A stretch of DNA of 64,000 bases, taken from positions 62,001-126,000 of the forward strand of contig NZ_WJFC01000010.1 of the NCBI RefSeq assembly GCF_009725235.1. The letters are read 5' to 3'. The notes beneath the pieces were generated by a model. That model was not told where the DNA came from. It made no database searches and was given only the letters and a program-made list of their open reading frames with translations. This document shows positions 10,424 to 21,078 of this stretch, in pieces (the stretch's first letter is position 1; the number at the start of each line of letters is the position of its first letter). This stretch comes from Scytonema sp. UIC 10036 (lineage in GTDB: Bacteria; Cyanobacteriota; Cyanobacteriia; Cyanobacteriales; Nostocaceae). A program made the position numbers and the translations under genes.

Positions 10424-10499
10424 CAGGGCATGGTTTAAATAATTGTTACTAAGCGTAGCTTTTACTGGTGCAAAATTAGTAAATAAGTGAGTCAAGCAA

Positions 10500-13400
10500 A
10501 TGCCAAATGATACCCTCTACATCGGAACGATTCCTAAGAGGACAGAGACCAGCCCCTGCCAGCTCTCCTTTGCTCAAGCTAGGCTGTGGTTTCTCAGCCA
10601 GTTAGAACCTAACAGTCCTTTTTACAACGCACAAACTGCCCTGCGCTTGAAGGGCTCGCTCAACATAACTGCACTGGCACAGAGCTTTAATGAAATTGTG
10701 CGGCGACACGAAGTCTTACGAACAACCTTTGTAACCATCAATGGGCAAGCAGCCCAGGTAATTGCTCCCACTTTAAACCTGCCGTTGCCTGTAGTGAACT
10801 TACAGGATTTGTCTGAGCTAGAGCGCGAAGCCGAAGTCCTACGACTGGCTACTGAGGAAGAACAGCGTTCTTTCAATTTGGCTGAAGGTCCATTGTTGCA
10901 AACGACTTTGCTACAGTTAGGCCAAACAGAATACGTACTATTGTTCACAATACACCATATAGTTTCCGACGGCTGGTCGGTCGAGGTTCTCATCCGGGAG
11001 ATAGTAACGCTGTACAAAGCCTTCTGTAGTGGAAAGCCCTCACCGTTGTCGGATCTCCCTATCCAGTATGCCGATTTTGCCATTTGGCAGCGTCAATGGC
11101 TACAGGGAGTTTTGGCAGCGCAGTTAGCGTATTGGCAGCAGCAACTGAGTGGCTCCCCTTCTGTGCTACAGTTGCCCACTGACTGTCCTCGTCCTGCAAT
11201 TCAGAGCTTCCGTGGGGCGGCTCAATCTCTATCGCTACCCATTCACCTCACGCAGGCGCTCAAGGCACTGAGTCGTCAGGAGAGGGTGACTTTGTTCATG
11301 ACCTTGCTGGCAGCATTTAAGACGTTGCTCTACCGTTACACTAATCAGGATGACATTCTTGTAGGCGCACCAATTGCCAACCGCAACCAGGCGGAGATTG
11401 AAGGGCTGATTGGCTTTTTTGTCAATACCCTAGTATTGCGTACTTACCTTGGTGACAATCCCAGTTTTCGGGAACTACTGGGTAGAGTTCGGAAAGTGGC
11501 TCTGGAAGCTTATGCTCATCAAGACCTGCCGTTTGAGTTGCTGGTAGAAGCATTGCAGCCAGAGCGAGACTTAAGCCGTAATCCGCTCTTTCAGGTGATG
11601 TTTAATATGCTCAACTTTGCGGAAGTACAAATTGAACTACCGGGGTTGACAGTAGAGCCTCTCTCCTCATCTGAAGAATTTGCGTCAAAATTTGATTTAA
11701 GTCTATATGCTTCACAAAAAAATGAAACAATTCAACTAAAACTGGTTTATAACAGTAGACTATTTGAACAAGCTCAAATAGTTGAAATGTTGGGGCATTT
11801 TTCTACGTTGCTAGAGAGCATCATTGCCAATCCAGAACAACCCATAGCTACACTACCGCTTTTAACTGAAGCAGAACGTTACCAACGGTCAACCCGATGC
11901 AACCTCATCCGTCTCACCCAACCCTTTGTCGAATTTAACTTTGAGGAAATTGAGCTATCGATTTGTGCTCGTTTTGAACAGCAGGTCAAGAAATACCCGA
12001 AAAACATTGCTGTCAAAACAAAGAAGTATGAGTGGACTTATGAAGAATTGAATTCAGCAGCAAATCAAGTAGCGCAAACCGTCTTCAGCATCACCGGAAA
12101 TGGTAGTGAAAGGGTAGCATTGTTATTTGAACATGATGCGCCAGGAATAGCAGCTATTCTCGGAATCTTGAAGGCTGGTAAAACTTATGTGCCGTTAGAT
12201 CCCTCTTATCCTCAGGAAAGATTAGCATATATACTAGCAGATTCACAGGCGAGTGTGATTCTTACCAACAACGTGAATCTGGCTTTAGCTCAAGCATTAA
12301 ATCAAGATACTCTCTATCTCATTAATATTGACGAAGTCGTTGTCAATGCGTCCGGTGATACAAATTTGGCAATGGCGGATACAGTTGCCTATATTCTCTA
12401 TACTTCTGGTTCTACAGGACAGCCAAAAGGTGTTTTCCAAAACCATCGGAACGTCCTACATCACATCAGAACTTATGTGAATAATCTCCATATCAGTTCA
12501 CAAGATAAACTCACACTCTTTTCTTCCTATAGCTTTGATGCGGCGGTTATGGATATTTTTGGCGCTTTGTTAAGCGGAGCGACACTGTATCCAATCAATA
12601 TCAAAGAAGAAGGAATGGTTAACTTATCTGAATGGTTAATCCAGCAAGGAATTACAATTTACCATTCCACTCCCAGTGTTTATCGATATTTTGTCAACAC
12701 TCTGACCCTAAAAGATAAATTTCCCAAACTGCGTTTAGTTGTCCTTGGCGGAGAAGAGGTTTTTAAACAAGATATTGAACTGTACAAAAAATATTTTGAC
12801 TCCGAGTGTATTTTGGTCAACGGACTCGGACCGACAGAATCAACTCTCAGCTTGCAGTATTTCTTAAATCAGCAGACAGAAATCACGCGGAATTTAGTTC
12901 CTGTTGGCTACCCAGTTAATGACACCGAAATTTTATTGCTCAATCAAGCAGGGGAACAAGTTGCAGTTTATGGGATTGGGGAAATAGCGATCGCTTGCCC
13001 TTATTTGGCACTGGGCTATTGGCGAAAGCCAGAAATGACACAGGCGGTATTCCTCAACGATTCGCAACGGTCGAATCGGCGGATATACTGCTCCGGAGAT
13101 TTGGGCCGTTTACTGCCAGATGGTAGCATCGAATTTGTTGGCAGAAAAGATTTTCAGGTCAAGATTAGAGGCTATAGAATCGAACTGAGCGAAATCCAGA
13201 CACAGCTTCTAGAAATTCCAGAGGTGAAGGAGGCGGTCGTTGTGGCACGAGGTGAGGTTGCGGGCGATAAGCGTTTAGTCGCTTACGTTGTACCAAATCA
13301 GGAGTCAATACCAACAATTAGCGAACTGCGCCACTTTCTCAAGCAAAAACTGCCCGAATACATGGTGCCTAGTGCCTTTGTGTTCTTAGACGCTTTGCCA

Positions 13401-16400
13401 GTAACACCCAATGGCAAGGTAGACCAGCGCTTATTGCCTGCACCCCAATTACGAACAGAACTAACACAAACCTTTGTAAGCCCTCAAACTCTCATCCAAG
13501 AGATGTTAGCTCTCATCTGGGCAGATGTCCTGAGAGTTGAACAACTGGGCATTTATGACAACTTTTTTGAATTGGGTGGACATTCCTTACTAGCAACCCA
13601 AATCATCTCACAAATACGAGCCACCTTTGCAGTCGAATTACCATTACGTAGCTTGTTTGAAGAACCGACTGTTGCCGGACTAGCTGAGTGCATTGAGACA
13701 GATCTCAAGCTCGAGCAAGCTATGTTAACTCCGCCGGTGTTAACCATTGCACGGCGGGATGGGGATCTGCCACTGTCCTTTGCCCAGCAGCGATTGTGGT
13801 TCCTTGAGCAATTAGAGCCTGGTAGTGCTGTTTACAACATCCCTGTTGCTGTGCAGCTGAGCGGGCAGATCGACCAAGCTGCCCTAGAACGCAGCCTCAA
13901 TGCAATCATCAGCCGCCACGAAGCCCTACGCACTAACTTCATAACAGTAGAGGAACAACCGATTGCTGTCATCGCTGAAACCCGGAGCCTGATGTTGCCA
14001 GTCATGGACTTGCGAACTTTACCAGAAAGTGAAAAAGAATTCTCAGCCCAGCGATTAGCAACCCAAGAAGCAGTGCGTCCTTTCGATCTAGCTACCGATC
14101 TGTTAGTACGAGCAAAATTGCTACAGCTTGCAGAGGCAGAACACGTCTTACTGCTAACGATGCACCACATTGTATCCGATGGTTGGTCAATGGGCGTACT
14201 GGTGCGGGAGCTAGCAACACTCTACTCAACCTTCTGCACTGGTCATTCCTCAACGCTACCTGAACTGCCCATTCAGTACGCGGACTTTGCTGTTTGGCAG
14301 CGTCAATGGCTGCAGGGAGAGGTGCTAAAGTCTCAACTCGCTTACTGGAAGCAACAACTCGACGGCGCACCAACTTTCTTGGAACTGCCCGGTGACCGAC
14401 CAAGACCTGCTGTTCAAACCTTCCGGGGGGCGCATCAATCTTTAGTACTTTCCAAAGAACTCAGCAAAGCGATCGCCAGCCTGAGTCAGCGTGAAGGAGT
14501 CACCTTGTTCATGACGCTGTTGGCGGTATTTGGAACGTTGCTTTATCGCTACACTGGGCAATCAGACATCCTAGTGGGCACGCCCATTGCTAACCGCAAT
14601 CACTCCCAAATCGAAGGGTTAATAGGGTTTTTCGTGAATACCTTAGTGTTGCGTACTAATATGTCAGGCAATCCCAGTTTTCGGGAATTACTGAGTCGAG
14701 TCCGGGAAGTGGCTCTGGGCGCTTATGCTCATCAAGACTTGCCGTTTGAGTTGCTGGTAGAAGAATTGCAGCCAACGCGAGACTTAAGCCGTAACCCGCT
14801 CTTTCAAGTGATGTTTAATCTGCTTAACTTTGCAGAAGAACGAATCGAACTACCGGGGTTGACGGTAAAGAATCTCTCCGCGCCAGAAGAACTGGCATCA
14901 AAGTTTGACTTAACTCTGTATGCTGTAAAACAGAATGAAATAATTCATCTGAAACTCGTTTACAACACCGATCTCTTTGAACAAGCTCAAATAGTTGAGA
15001 TGTTGGGGCATTTTTCTACGTTGCTAGAGAACATCATTGCCAATCCAGAACAGTCTATAACGACATTGCCACTCTTAACTGAAGCAGAACGTTATCAACG
15101 CTCTACCCGATGCAACCTCATCCGTCTCACCCAACCCTTTATCGAATTTAACTTTGAGGAAATTGAGCTATCGATTTGTGCTCGTTTTGAACAGCAGGTC
15201 AAGAAATACCCGAAAAACATTGCTGTCAAAACAAAGAAGTATGAGTGGACTTATGAGGAATTGAATGCAGCAGCAAATCAAGTAGCGCAAACCGTCTTGA
15301 GCATCACCGGAAGTGGTATTGAAAGGGTGGCATTGTTGTTTGAACATGATGCGCCTGCAATAGCTGCTATTCTCGGAATCTTGAAGGCTGGCAAAACTTA
15401 TGTGCCGTTAGATCCCTCTTATCCTCAGGAAAGACTGGCGTATATGCTGGCAGATTCACAGGCGAGTATTATTCTTACCAACAACGTGAATCTAACTTTA
15501 GCTCAAGCATTAAATCAAGATACTTTCTATCTCATTAATATTGACGAAGTCGTTGTCAATGCGTCCGGTGATACAAATTTGGCAATGGCGGATACAGTTG
15601 CCTATATTCTCTATACTTCTGGTTCTACAGGACAGCCAAAAGGTGTTTTCCAAAACCATCGGAACGTCCTACATCACATCAGAACTTATGTGAATAATCT
15701 CCATATCAGTTCACAAGATAAACTCACACTCTTTTCTTCCTATAGCTTTGATGCGGCGGTTATGGATATTTTTGGCGCTTTGTTAAGCGGAGCGACACTG
15801 TATCCAATCAATATCAAAGAAGAAGGAATGGTTAACTTATCTGAATGGTTAATCCAGCAAGGAATTACAATTTACCATTCCACTCCCAGTGTTTATCGAT
15901 ATTTTGTCAACACTCTGACCCTAAAAGATAAATTTCCCAAACTGCGTTTAGTTGTCCTTGGCGGAGAAGAGGTTTTTAAACAAGATATTGAACTGTACAA
16001 AAAATATTTTGACTCCGAGTGTATTTTGGTCAACGGACTCGGACCGACAGAATCAACTCTCAGCTTGCAGTATTTCTTAAATCAGCAGACAGAAATCACG
16101 CGGAATTTAGTTCCTGTTGGCTACCCAGTTAATGACACCGAAATTTTATTGCTCAATCAAGCAGGGGAACAAGTTGCAGTTTATGGGATTGGGGAAATAG
16201 CGATCGCTTGCCCTTATTTGGCACTGGGCTATTGGCAAAAGCCAGAAATGACACAGGCGGTATTCCTCAACGATCCGCAACGGTCGAATCGGCGGATATA
16301 CTGCTCCGGAGATTTGGGTCGTTTACTACCAGATGGTAGCATCGAATTTGTCGGCAGAAAAGATTTTCAGGTCAAGATTAGAGGCTATAGAATCGAACTG

Positions 16401-19400
16401 AGCGAAATCCAGACACGGCTTCTAGAAATTCCAGGGGTGAAGGAGGCGGTCGTTGTGGCACGAGGTGAGGTTGCGGGCGATAAGCGTTTAGTCGCTTACG
16501 TTGTACCAAATCAGGAGTCAATACCAACAATTAGCGAACTGCGCCACTTTCTCAAGCAAAAACTGCCCGAATACATGGTACCTAGTGCCTTTGTGTTCTT
16601 AGACGCTTTGCCAGTGACACCCAATGGCAAGGTAGACCAGCGCTTATTGCCTGCACCGGATATATCCCAGAGAAGTCTAGAAGTTAACTGTGTTCCACGC
16701 ACCCCTACGGAAAAGAGTTTAGCTGCTATTTGGGCTAAAGGACTGGGACTGGAGCAAGTGGGCATTTATGACAATTTCTTTGAACTAGGGGGACATTCTT
16801 TACTGGCGATTCAAGTCATAGCTCAGTTGCGATCGACCTTTTGTGTTGAGTTGCCCCTGCGCTGTTTGTTTGAATTCCCAACTGTCGCCGAGCTAGCCGA
16901 GCACATTGAAAAAAACCAACAGGGAGATGAAGCATCTGTCGTTCCTTTACCAGTTATCGTACCCGCCCCAGAACAGCGCTACTACCCCTTCCCCCTGACT
17001 GACATCCAACAAGCTTACTGGGTAGGTCGTTCTGAAGCTTTCGAGCTAGGCAATGTTGCTACCCACAGCTACTTTGAGATAGAAAGCCATGATTTAAATC
17101 TGGAACGGCTCAACCTCGTCTGGCAGAAATTAATTGAGCGTCACGATATGTTGCGGGCGGTGGTGTTACCAGATGGTCAGCAGCAGATTCTCTCACTTGT
17201 GCCTCCTTATCAGATAGAAGTTCTTGACCTGCGCGGACAGGATGATGAAGCCGTCAATGCCAAACTTTCGTCGATTCGCCAACAGATGTCTCATCAGGTA
17301 TTACCTACAGACAAGTGGCCCCTGTTTGAGATCCGAGCAACTCGTTTAGACGAGCAGCGCCTCCGATTGCATATTAGCTTTGATGCTCTGTTGGCTGATG
17401 CCTGGAGTAAGCGTTGTCTTGTCAAAGAATGGGTTCAACTTTACCAGAATCTCGATCTATCATTGCCGCCACTGGAACTGTCATTCCGGGACTATGTCCT
17501 GACAGAGCAACGGCTGCAAGCAACAGAGTTGTACCAGCGATCGCAGGACTACTGGTTCAGCCGTCTAGACACGCTACCACCTGCTCCAGAGTTGCCCCTA
17601 GTGAAGCATCCCGGTTCCCTGAAACAACCTCAGTTTCAACGTCGCAGTGGACATCTAGACCGAGAACTCTGGCAGCAATTGCAGCAACGAAGCACCAAAG
17701 CAAATCTGACCGCCTCTGGAATATTGCTCGCGGCTTTTGCTGAAATTTTAACCGTATGGAGCAAGAATCCCCAGTTTACCATTAATCTTACCCTGTTCAA
17801 TCGTCTGCCGCTCCACCCCCAAGTGAATGACATCGTTGGGGACTTCACCTCCCTAACTCTTTTGGCTATAGACAACTCAGCATCTGAGGCATTTACTACC
17901 CGTGCTCGACGAATACAGCAGCAAATGTGGCAGGATTTAGACCACCGCTATTTCAGTGGAGTACGCGTGCTACGAGAACTGGTTTGCAGACAAGGAGGTA
18001 CTCAAAGAGCGCTTATGCCAGTCGTCTTTACCAGCACTTTGGGCTTGAGTACAGTTAGTGAGGCGGCGGGGGTGAATCGATTTGGCGATGTAGTCTACGG
18101 CATTAGCCAAACTCCCCAAGTTTGGCTGGATCATCAAGTCACCGAGCAAGACGGGGGACTAGTATTCAATTGGGATGCGGTAGAAGACCTCTTTCCTGAG
18201 GGTCTGCTCGACGATATGTTTGATGCCTACAACCGTTTCCTAAAGCAACTAGCCACGGAGGAATCGGTCTGGTTAGAGCCAACTAGGCAATTAGTGCCTC
18301 CCAATCAGCTAAACCAGCGCTCTGCTATCAATACCAAAGCCGCACCAATTTCTCAGCAGATGTTGCACACGCTGTTTGCAGCACAAATAGAAGTGCGAGC
18401 TAATGAGTGTGCTCTGATTTCACCGAATCGAACATTGACTTACCTAGAGTTATCCGCACTAGTGAATCAAGTAGGTCGCAGATTGCGGCAGTTGGGAGCA
18501 ACTCCCAATCAGTTGGTAGCTGTTGTGATGGAGAAGGGTTGGGAACAAGTCGTTGCCGTACTGGGAGTATTGATGTCAGGCGCTGCGTATTTGCCTATTG
18601 ACCCAGAACTGCCGACTCAGCGCCGATGGCATCTGTTAAAACAAGGGGAAGTCAAATTAGTTCTTACTTTAGTTAAATTAAAAGAAAACCTGGAATGGCC
18701 ATCAAACATTCAGCTGTTATGTTTAAATAACAAGGAGTTAGTAACTGTAGACAACAGTCCCTTGGAGTCAGTGCAGAGTCCAGAGGATTTAGCCTACGTC
18801 ATCTACACCTCCGGCTCCACAGGTCTGCCCAAGGGGGTAACGATCGATCATCGAGGTGCAGTTAATACCATCCTTGACATCAACCAGCGCTTTGACGTTG
18901 GCCCACAAGACCGGGTGTTGGCGCTGTCGGCTTTGAGCTTTGACCTGTCGGTTTACGACATTTTTGGTACTTTGGCGGCTGGAGGAACTATAGTTGTGCC
19001 GGAGATGGAAGGGACAAAAGACCCAGCTCGCTGGGCAGAGTTAATGGCACAACACCAAGTCACTCTTTGGAACTCAGTACCAGCTTTTATGCAGATGCTG
19101 GTCGAATATGTGGTATCGTCCCCGGAAAAAGTACCTCCATCGTTACGTTTGGCCCTGCTGAGTGGTGATTGGTTGCCGGTGAGTTTACCAGACCAAATGA
19201 AAGCACTGTGGCCAACCATTCAAGTGGTGAGCTTGGGAGGTGCCACCGAAGCTTCTATCTGGTCTATCCTCTACCCCATTGAGACTGTTGACCCTGCCTG
19301 GAAGAGCATTCCTTACGGCAAGCCTTTAAGGAACCAGCGCTTTTATGTGCTTAATGAGGCGCTAAATCCCTGCCCTGTATGGGTTCCTGGTGAACTCTAC

Positions 19401-20939
19401 ATTGGAGGAGTCGGACTAGCCAAGGGCTACTGGCAAAACCAGGACAAAACCCGCGTTAGCTTCCTGACTCATCCTAGAACGAAGGAGCGTTTGTACCGTA
19501 CAGGGGATCTTGGTCGCTATCTTCCTGATGGCAATATCGAGTTTCTGGGTCGGGAGGACTTCCAAGTTAAGCTCCAGGGTCACCGCATTGAACTAGGGGA
19601 AATCGAGTCAGTTTTAGCACAGCACCCAGCAGTACGCTCAGCAGTGGTTGTTGCTGTAGGTAAGTCGGCAAACAACAGACGCTTGGTGGCTTACCTGGTT
19701 TGTGACCAAGATTTGGCATCCAACAAAGTTGCAGAGGGCGATGTCCCATTCCAGCAATTGGACGGAGTTCTAATTGACCGCTACCAGCGTTTGGAGTTCA
19801 AGCTTAAAAAACCTGGGCTGCGAGCAGATCTAAGCAACCAACCTTTCACCCAACTTATCAAACCCAAGCTTGATGAGAGCCTGCGAGAAACCTATACCCA
19901 GCGGCGCAGCCATCGGAGATTTGTACAAGAGCCAATTGGTTTTGAGCAGTTCAGTCAGTTTCTGAGCTGTCTAGTGCAACTCAAATTGGACAGTGCAGTG
20001 TTACCAAAGTACCGTTATGGCTCTGCTAGCGGACTATACCCGGTTCAGATCTACCTTTACATCAAGCCCGAGCGGGTAGAAGGGCTTGCTGGCGGGACAT
20101 ATTATTACCATCCGCAGCAGCACCGATTAATATTACTATCAGCCGGGGCTAAAATCAACGGCAATATCCATGGGTTGACCAATCGCACCACCTTTGATGA
20201 ATCAGCATTTTCTCTTTTCCTCATCGCACAACTTAACGCCATTACTCCCATGTACGGTAACAAAGCAAGAGACTTTTGTCTGATTGAGGCTGGATTGATT
20301 AGCCAACTTCTTGAGACCTCGGCTCCTAATTATAAAATTGGGTTATGCCAGATTGGAGGCTTTGATTTCGAGCGGGTGCGCCATCTATTTGCCCTTGATG
20401 AGAGCCACGAGTATCTTTACAGCCTCCTTGGTGGTCGAGCACAGGAGACAAAAAATAAGATGTTCCTTGAAAATCCATCCCCAGTCTTGTCCTCTGAGAA
20501 GTTGCAATACAGCCAATCCCAAGGAAGCAGCAATCTTAGCGCAGAACTCAAAATTTATCTGAAAGAAAAGCTGCCCGAATACATGGTACCTTCGGCATTT
20601 GTGCTGCTAGATGCTTTACCGTTGACTCATAACGGCAAGGTAGACCGCAAAGCCCTGCCTGAGCCGGAGGAAATTGTAGTCCAATCGGAGGTAGTGTATG
20701 TAGAACCGCAAAACGAGGTCGAGCGGATTATCGCTGCTGTCTGGCAAGAGGTGTTGCAGATTGACAAGGTGGGTGTTCACGACAACTTCTTTGACTTAGG
20801 CGGAAATTCGGTACACATAGTTAGAATTCACAGGAAGTTACAGGAAATTTTTCACAACAAGATTGCCGTTGTGAAGTTGTTTGAATACCCCACTATCAGA
20901 TCTCTGGTCTCAGTATTGTCTAGTGGTTTGCCACATTAA
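10500..20939 (+). CDS. Three-module NRPS, C-A-PCP-C-A-PCP-Cy-A(Cys)[Ox]-PCP
   Basis: 3479 residues. Modules 1 and 2 each hold a condensation domain with intact HHIVSDG, an adenylation domain, and a PCP (GGHSLL; Ser codons 13584 and 16797). The two A domains are near-identical, with specificity residues reading DAMHVGGLSK in both, for which I know no substrate. Module 3 starts with a heterocyclization domain (FDALLADAWS, the DxxxxDxxS core, about 17380). Its A domain reads DLYNLSLIWK, the classic cysteine code. Between A8 and A9 of this A domain is an inserted FMN-dependent SagB/McbC-like oxidase of about 220 residues (about 19770-20440), the arrangement known from epothilone EpoB. It should convert thiazoline to thiazole. 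The protein ends in a PCP (GGNSV, Ser codon 20808). There is no thioesterase or reductase domain. The A(Cys), Cy and Ox calls are strong; the first two residues are unknown. Confidence 0.95.
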   Translation: MPNDTLYIGTIPKRTETSPCQLSFAQARLWFLSQLEPNSPFYNAQTALRLKGSLNITALAQSFNEIVRRHEVLRTTFVTINGQAAQVIAPTLNLPLPVVNLQDLSELEREAEVLRLATEEEQRSFNLAEGPLLQTTLLQLGQTEYVLLFTIHHIVSDGWSVEVLIREIVTLYKAFCSGKPSPLSDLPIQYADFAIWQRQWLQGVLAAQLAYWQQQLSGSPSVLQLPTDCPRPAIQSFRGAAQSLSLPIHLTQALKALSRQERVTLFMTLLAAFKTLLYRYTNQDDILVGAPIANRNQAEIEGLIGFFVNTLVLRTYLGDNPSFRELLGRVRKVALEAYAHQDLPFELLVEALQPERDLSRNPLFQVMFNMLNFAEVQIELPGLTVEPLSSSEEFASKFDLSLYASQKNETIQLKLVYNSRLFEQAQIVEMLGHFSTLLESIIANPEQPIATLPLLTEAERYQRSTRCNLIRLTQPFVEFNFEEIELSICARFEQQVKKYPKNIAVKTKKYEWTYEELNSAANQVAQTVFSITGNGSERVALLFEHDAPGIAAILGILKAGKTYVPLDPSYPQERLAYILADSQASVILTNNVNLALAQALNQDTLYLINIDEVVVNASGDTNLAMADTVAYILYTSGSTGQPKGVFQNHRNVLHHIRTYVNNLHISSQDKLTLFSSYSFDAAVMDIFGALLSGATLYPINIKEEGMVNLSEWLIQQGITIYHSTPSVYRYFVNTLTLKDKFPKLRLVVLGGEEVFKQDIELYKKYFDSECILVNGLGPTESTLSLQYFLNQQTEITRNLVPVGYPVNDTEILLLNQAGEQVAVYGIGEIAIACPYLALGYWRKPEMTQAVFLNDSQRSNRRIYCSGDLGRLLPDGSIEFVGRKDFQVKIRGYRIELSEIQTQLLEIPEVKEAVVVARGEVAGDKRLVAYVVPNQESIPTISELRHFLKQKLPEYMVPSAFVFLDALPVTPNGKVDQRLLPAPQLRTELTQTFVSPQTLIQEMLALIWADVLRVEQLGIYDNFFELGGHSLLATQIISQIRATFAVELPLRSLFEEPTVAGLAECIETDLKLEQAMLTPPVLTIARRDGDLPLSFAQQRLWFLEQLEPGSAVYNIPVAVQLSGQIDQAALERSLNAIISRHEALRTNFITVEEQPIAVIAETRSLMLPVMDLRTLPESEKEFSAQRLATQEAVRPFDLATDLLVRAKLLQLAEAEHVLLLTMHHIVSDGWSMGVLVRELATLYSTFCTGHSSTLPELPIQYADFAVWQRQWLQGEVLKSQLAYWKQQLDGAPTFLELPGDRPRPAVQTFRGAHQSLVLSKELSKAIASLSQREGVTLFMTLLAVFGTLLYRYTGQSDILVGTPIANRNHSQIEGLIGFFVNTLVLRTNMSGNPSFRELLSRVREVALGAYAHQDLPFELLVEELQPTRDLSRNPLFQVMFNLLNFAEERIELPGLTVKNLSAPEELASKFDLTLYAVKQNEIIHLKLVYNTDLFEQAQIVEMLGHFSTLLENIIANPEQSITTLPLLTEAERYQRSTRCNLIRLTQPFIEFNFEEIELSICARFEQQVKKYPKNIAVKTKKYEWTYEELNAAANQVAQTVLSITGSGIERVALLFEHDAPAIAAILGILKAGKTYVPLDPSYPQERLAYMLADSQASIILTNNVNLTLAQALNQDTFYLINIDEVVVNASGDTNLAMADTVAYILYTSGSTGQPKGVFQNHRNVLHHIRTYVNNLHISSQDKLTLFSSYSFDAAVMDIFGALLSGATLYPINIKEEGMVNLSEWLIQQGITIYHSTPSVYRYFVNTLTLKDKFPKLRLVVLGGEEVFKQDIELYKKYFDSECILVNGLGPTESTLSLQYFLNQQTEITRNLVPVGYPVNDTEILLLNQAGEQVAVYGIGEIAIACPYLALGYWQKPEMTQAVFLNDPQRSNRRIYCSGDLGRLLPDGSIEFVGRKDFQVKIRGYRIELSEIQTRLLEIPGVKEAVVVARGEVAGDKRLVAYVVPNQESIPTISELRHFLKQKLPEYMVPSAFVFLDALPVTPNGKVDQRLLPAPDISQRSLEVNCVPRTPTEKSLAAIWAKGLGLEQVGIYDNFFELGGHSLLAIQVIAQLRSTFCVELPLRCLFEFPTVAELAEHIEKNQQGDEASVVPLPVIVPAPEQRYYPFPLTDIQQAYWVGRSEAFELGNVATHSYFEIESHDLNLERLNLVWQKLIERHDMLRAVVLPDGQQQILSLVPPYQIEVLDLRGQDDEAVNAKLSSIRQQMSHQVLPTDKWPLFEIRATRLDEQRLRLHISFDALLADAWSKRCLVKEWVQLYQNLDLSLPPLELSFRDYVLTEQRLQATELYQRSQDYWFSRLDTLPPAPELPLVKHPGSLKQPQFQRRSGHLDRELWQQLQQRSTKANLTASGILLAAFAEILTVWSKNPQFTINLTLFNRLPLHPQVNDIVGDFTSLTLLAIDNSASEAFTTRARRIQQQMWQDLDHRYFSGVRVLRELVCRQGGTQRALMPVVFTSTLGLSTVSEAAGVNRFGDVVYGISQTPQVWLDHQVTEQDGGLVFNWDAVEDLFPEGLLDDMFDAYNRFLKQLATEESVWLEPTRQLVPPNQLNQRSAINTKAAPISQQMLHTLFAAQIEVRANECALISPNRTLTYLELSALVNQVGRRLRQLGATPNQLVAVVMEKGWEQVVAVLGVLMSGAAYLPIDPELPTQRRWHLLKQGEVKLVLTLVKLKENLEWPSNIQLLCLNNKELVTVDNSPLESVQSPEDLAYVIYTSGSTGLPKGVTIDHRGAVNTILDINQRFDVGPQDRVLALSALSFDLSVYDIFGTLAAGGTIVVPEMEGTKDPARWAELMAQHQVTLWNSVPAFMQMLVEYVVSSPEKVPPSLRLALLSGDWLPVSLPDQMKALWPTIQVVSLGGATEASIWSILYPIETVDPAWKSIPYGKPLRNQRFYVLNEALNPCPVWVPGELYIGGVGLAKGYWQNQDKTRVSFLTHPRTKERLYRTGDLGRYLPDGNIEFLGREDFQVKLQGHRIELGEIESVLAQHPAVRSAVVVAVGKSANNRRLVAYLVCDQDLASNKVAEGDVPFQQLDGVLIDRYQRLEFKLKKPGLRADLSNQPFTQLIKPKLDESLRETYTQRRSHRRFVQEPIGFEQFSQFLSCLVQLKLDSAVLPKYRYGSASGLYPVQIYLYIKPERVEGLAGGTYYYHPQQHRLILLSAGAKINGNIHGLTNRTTFDESAFSLFLIAQLNAITPMYGNKARDFCLIEAGLISQLLETSAPNYKIGLCQIGGFDFERVRHLFALDESHEYLYSLLGGRAQETKNKMFLENPSPVLSSEKLQYSQSQGSSNLSAELKIYLKEKLPEYMVPSAFVLLDALPLTHNGKVDRKALPEPEEIVVQSEVVYVEPQNEVERIIAAVWQEVLQIDKVGVHDNFFDLGGNSVHIVRIHRKLQEIFHNKIAVVKLFEYPTIRSLVSVLSSGLPH

Positions 20940-20967
20940 TTTTGAGGGGTGAAACGATTTTTCCTCT

Positions 20968-21023
20968 CTCGTTCCTAGCCAGAGGCTAGGAATGCAGACT
21001 GCAAGGCGGAGCCTGGGAACGAG
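20968..21023. repeat. Palindromic extragenic repeat (GTTCCC-AGGCGGAGCC-GGGAAC family)
   Basis: Just after the second NRPS, two nested inverted repeats: CTCGTTCCTAGCC paired with GGCTAGGAATG, then AGGCGGAGCCTGGGAACGAG. The same motif recurs at 31416-31586 and 55861-55910. It can fold as a hairpin between the convergent NRPS and thioesterase genes and could act as a bidirectional terminator, though no T-run follows. Confidence 0.7.
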
Positions 21024-21078
21024 GTGGTACAAAGGTGAAAAAATAAAGGTTGACAAAAAAGATGTAGTATGAATAACT

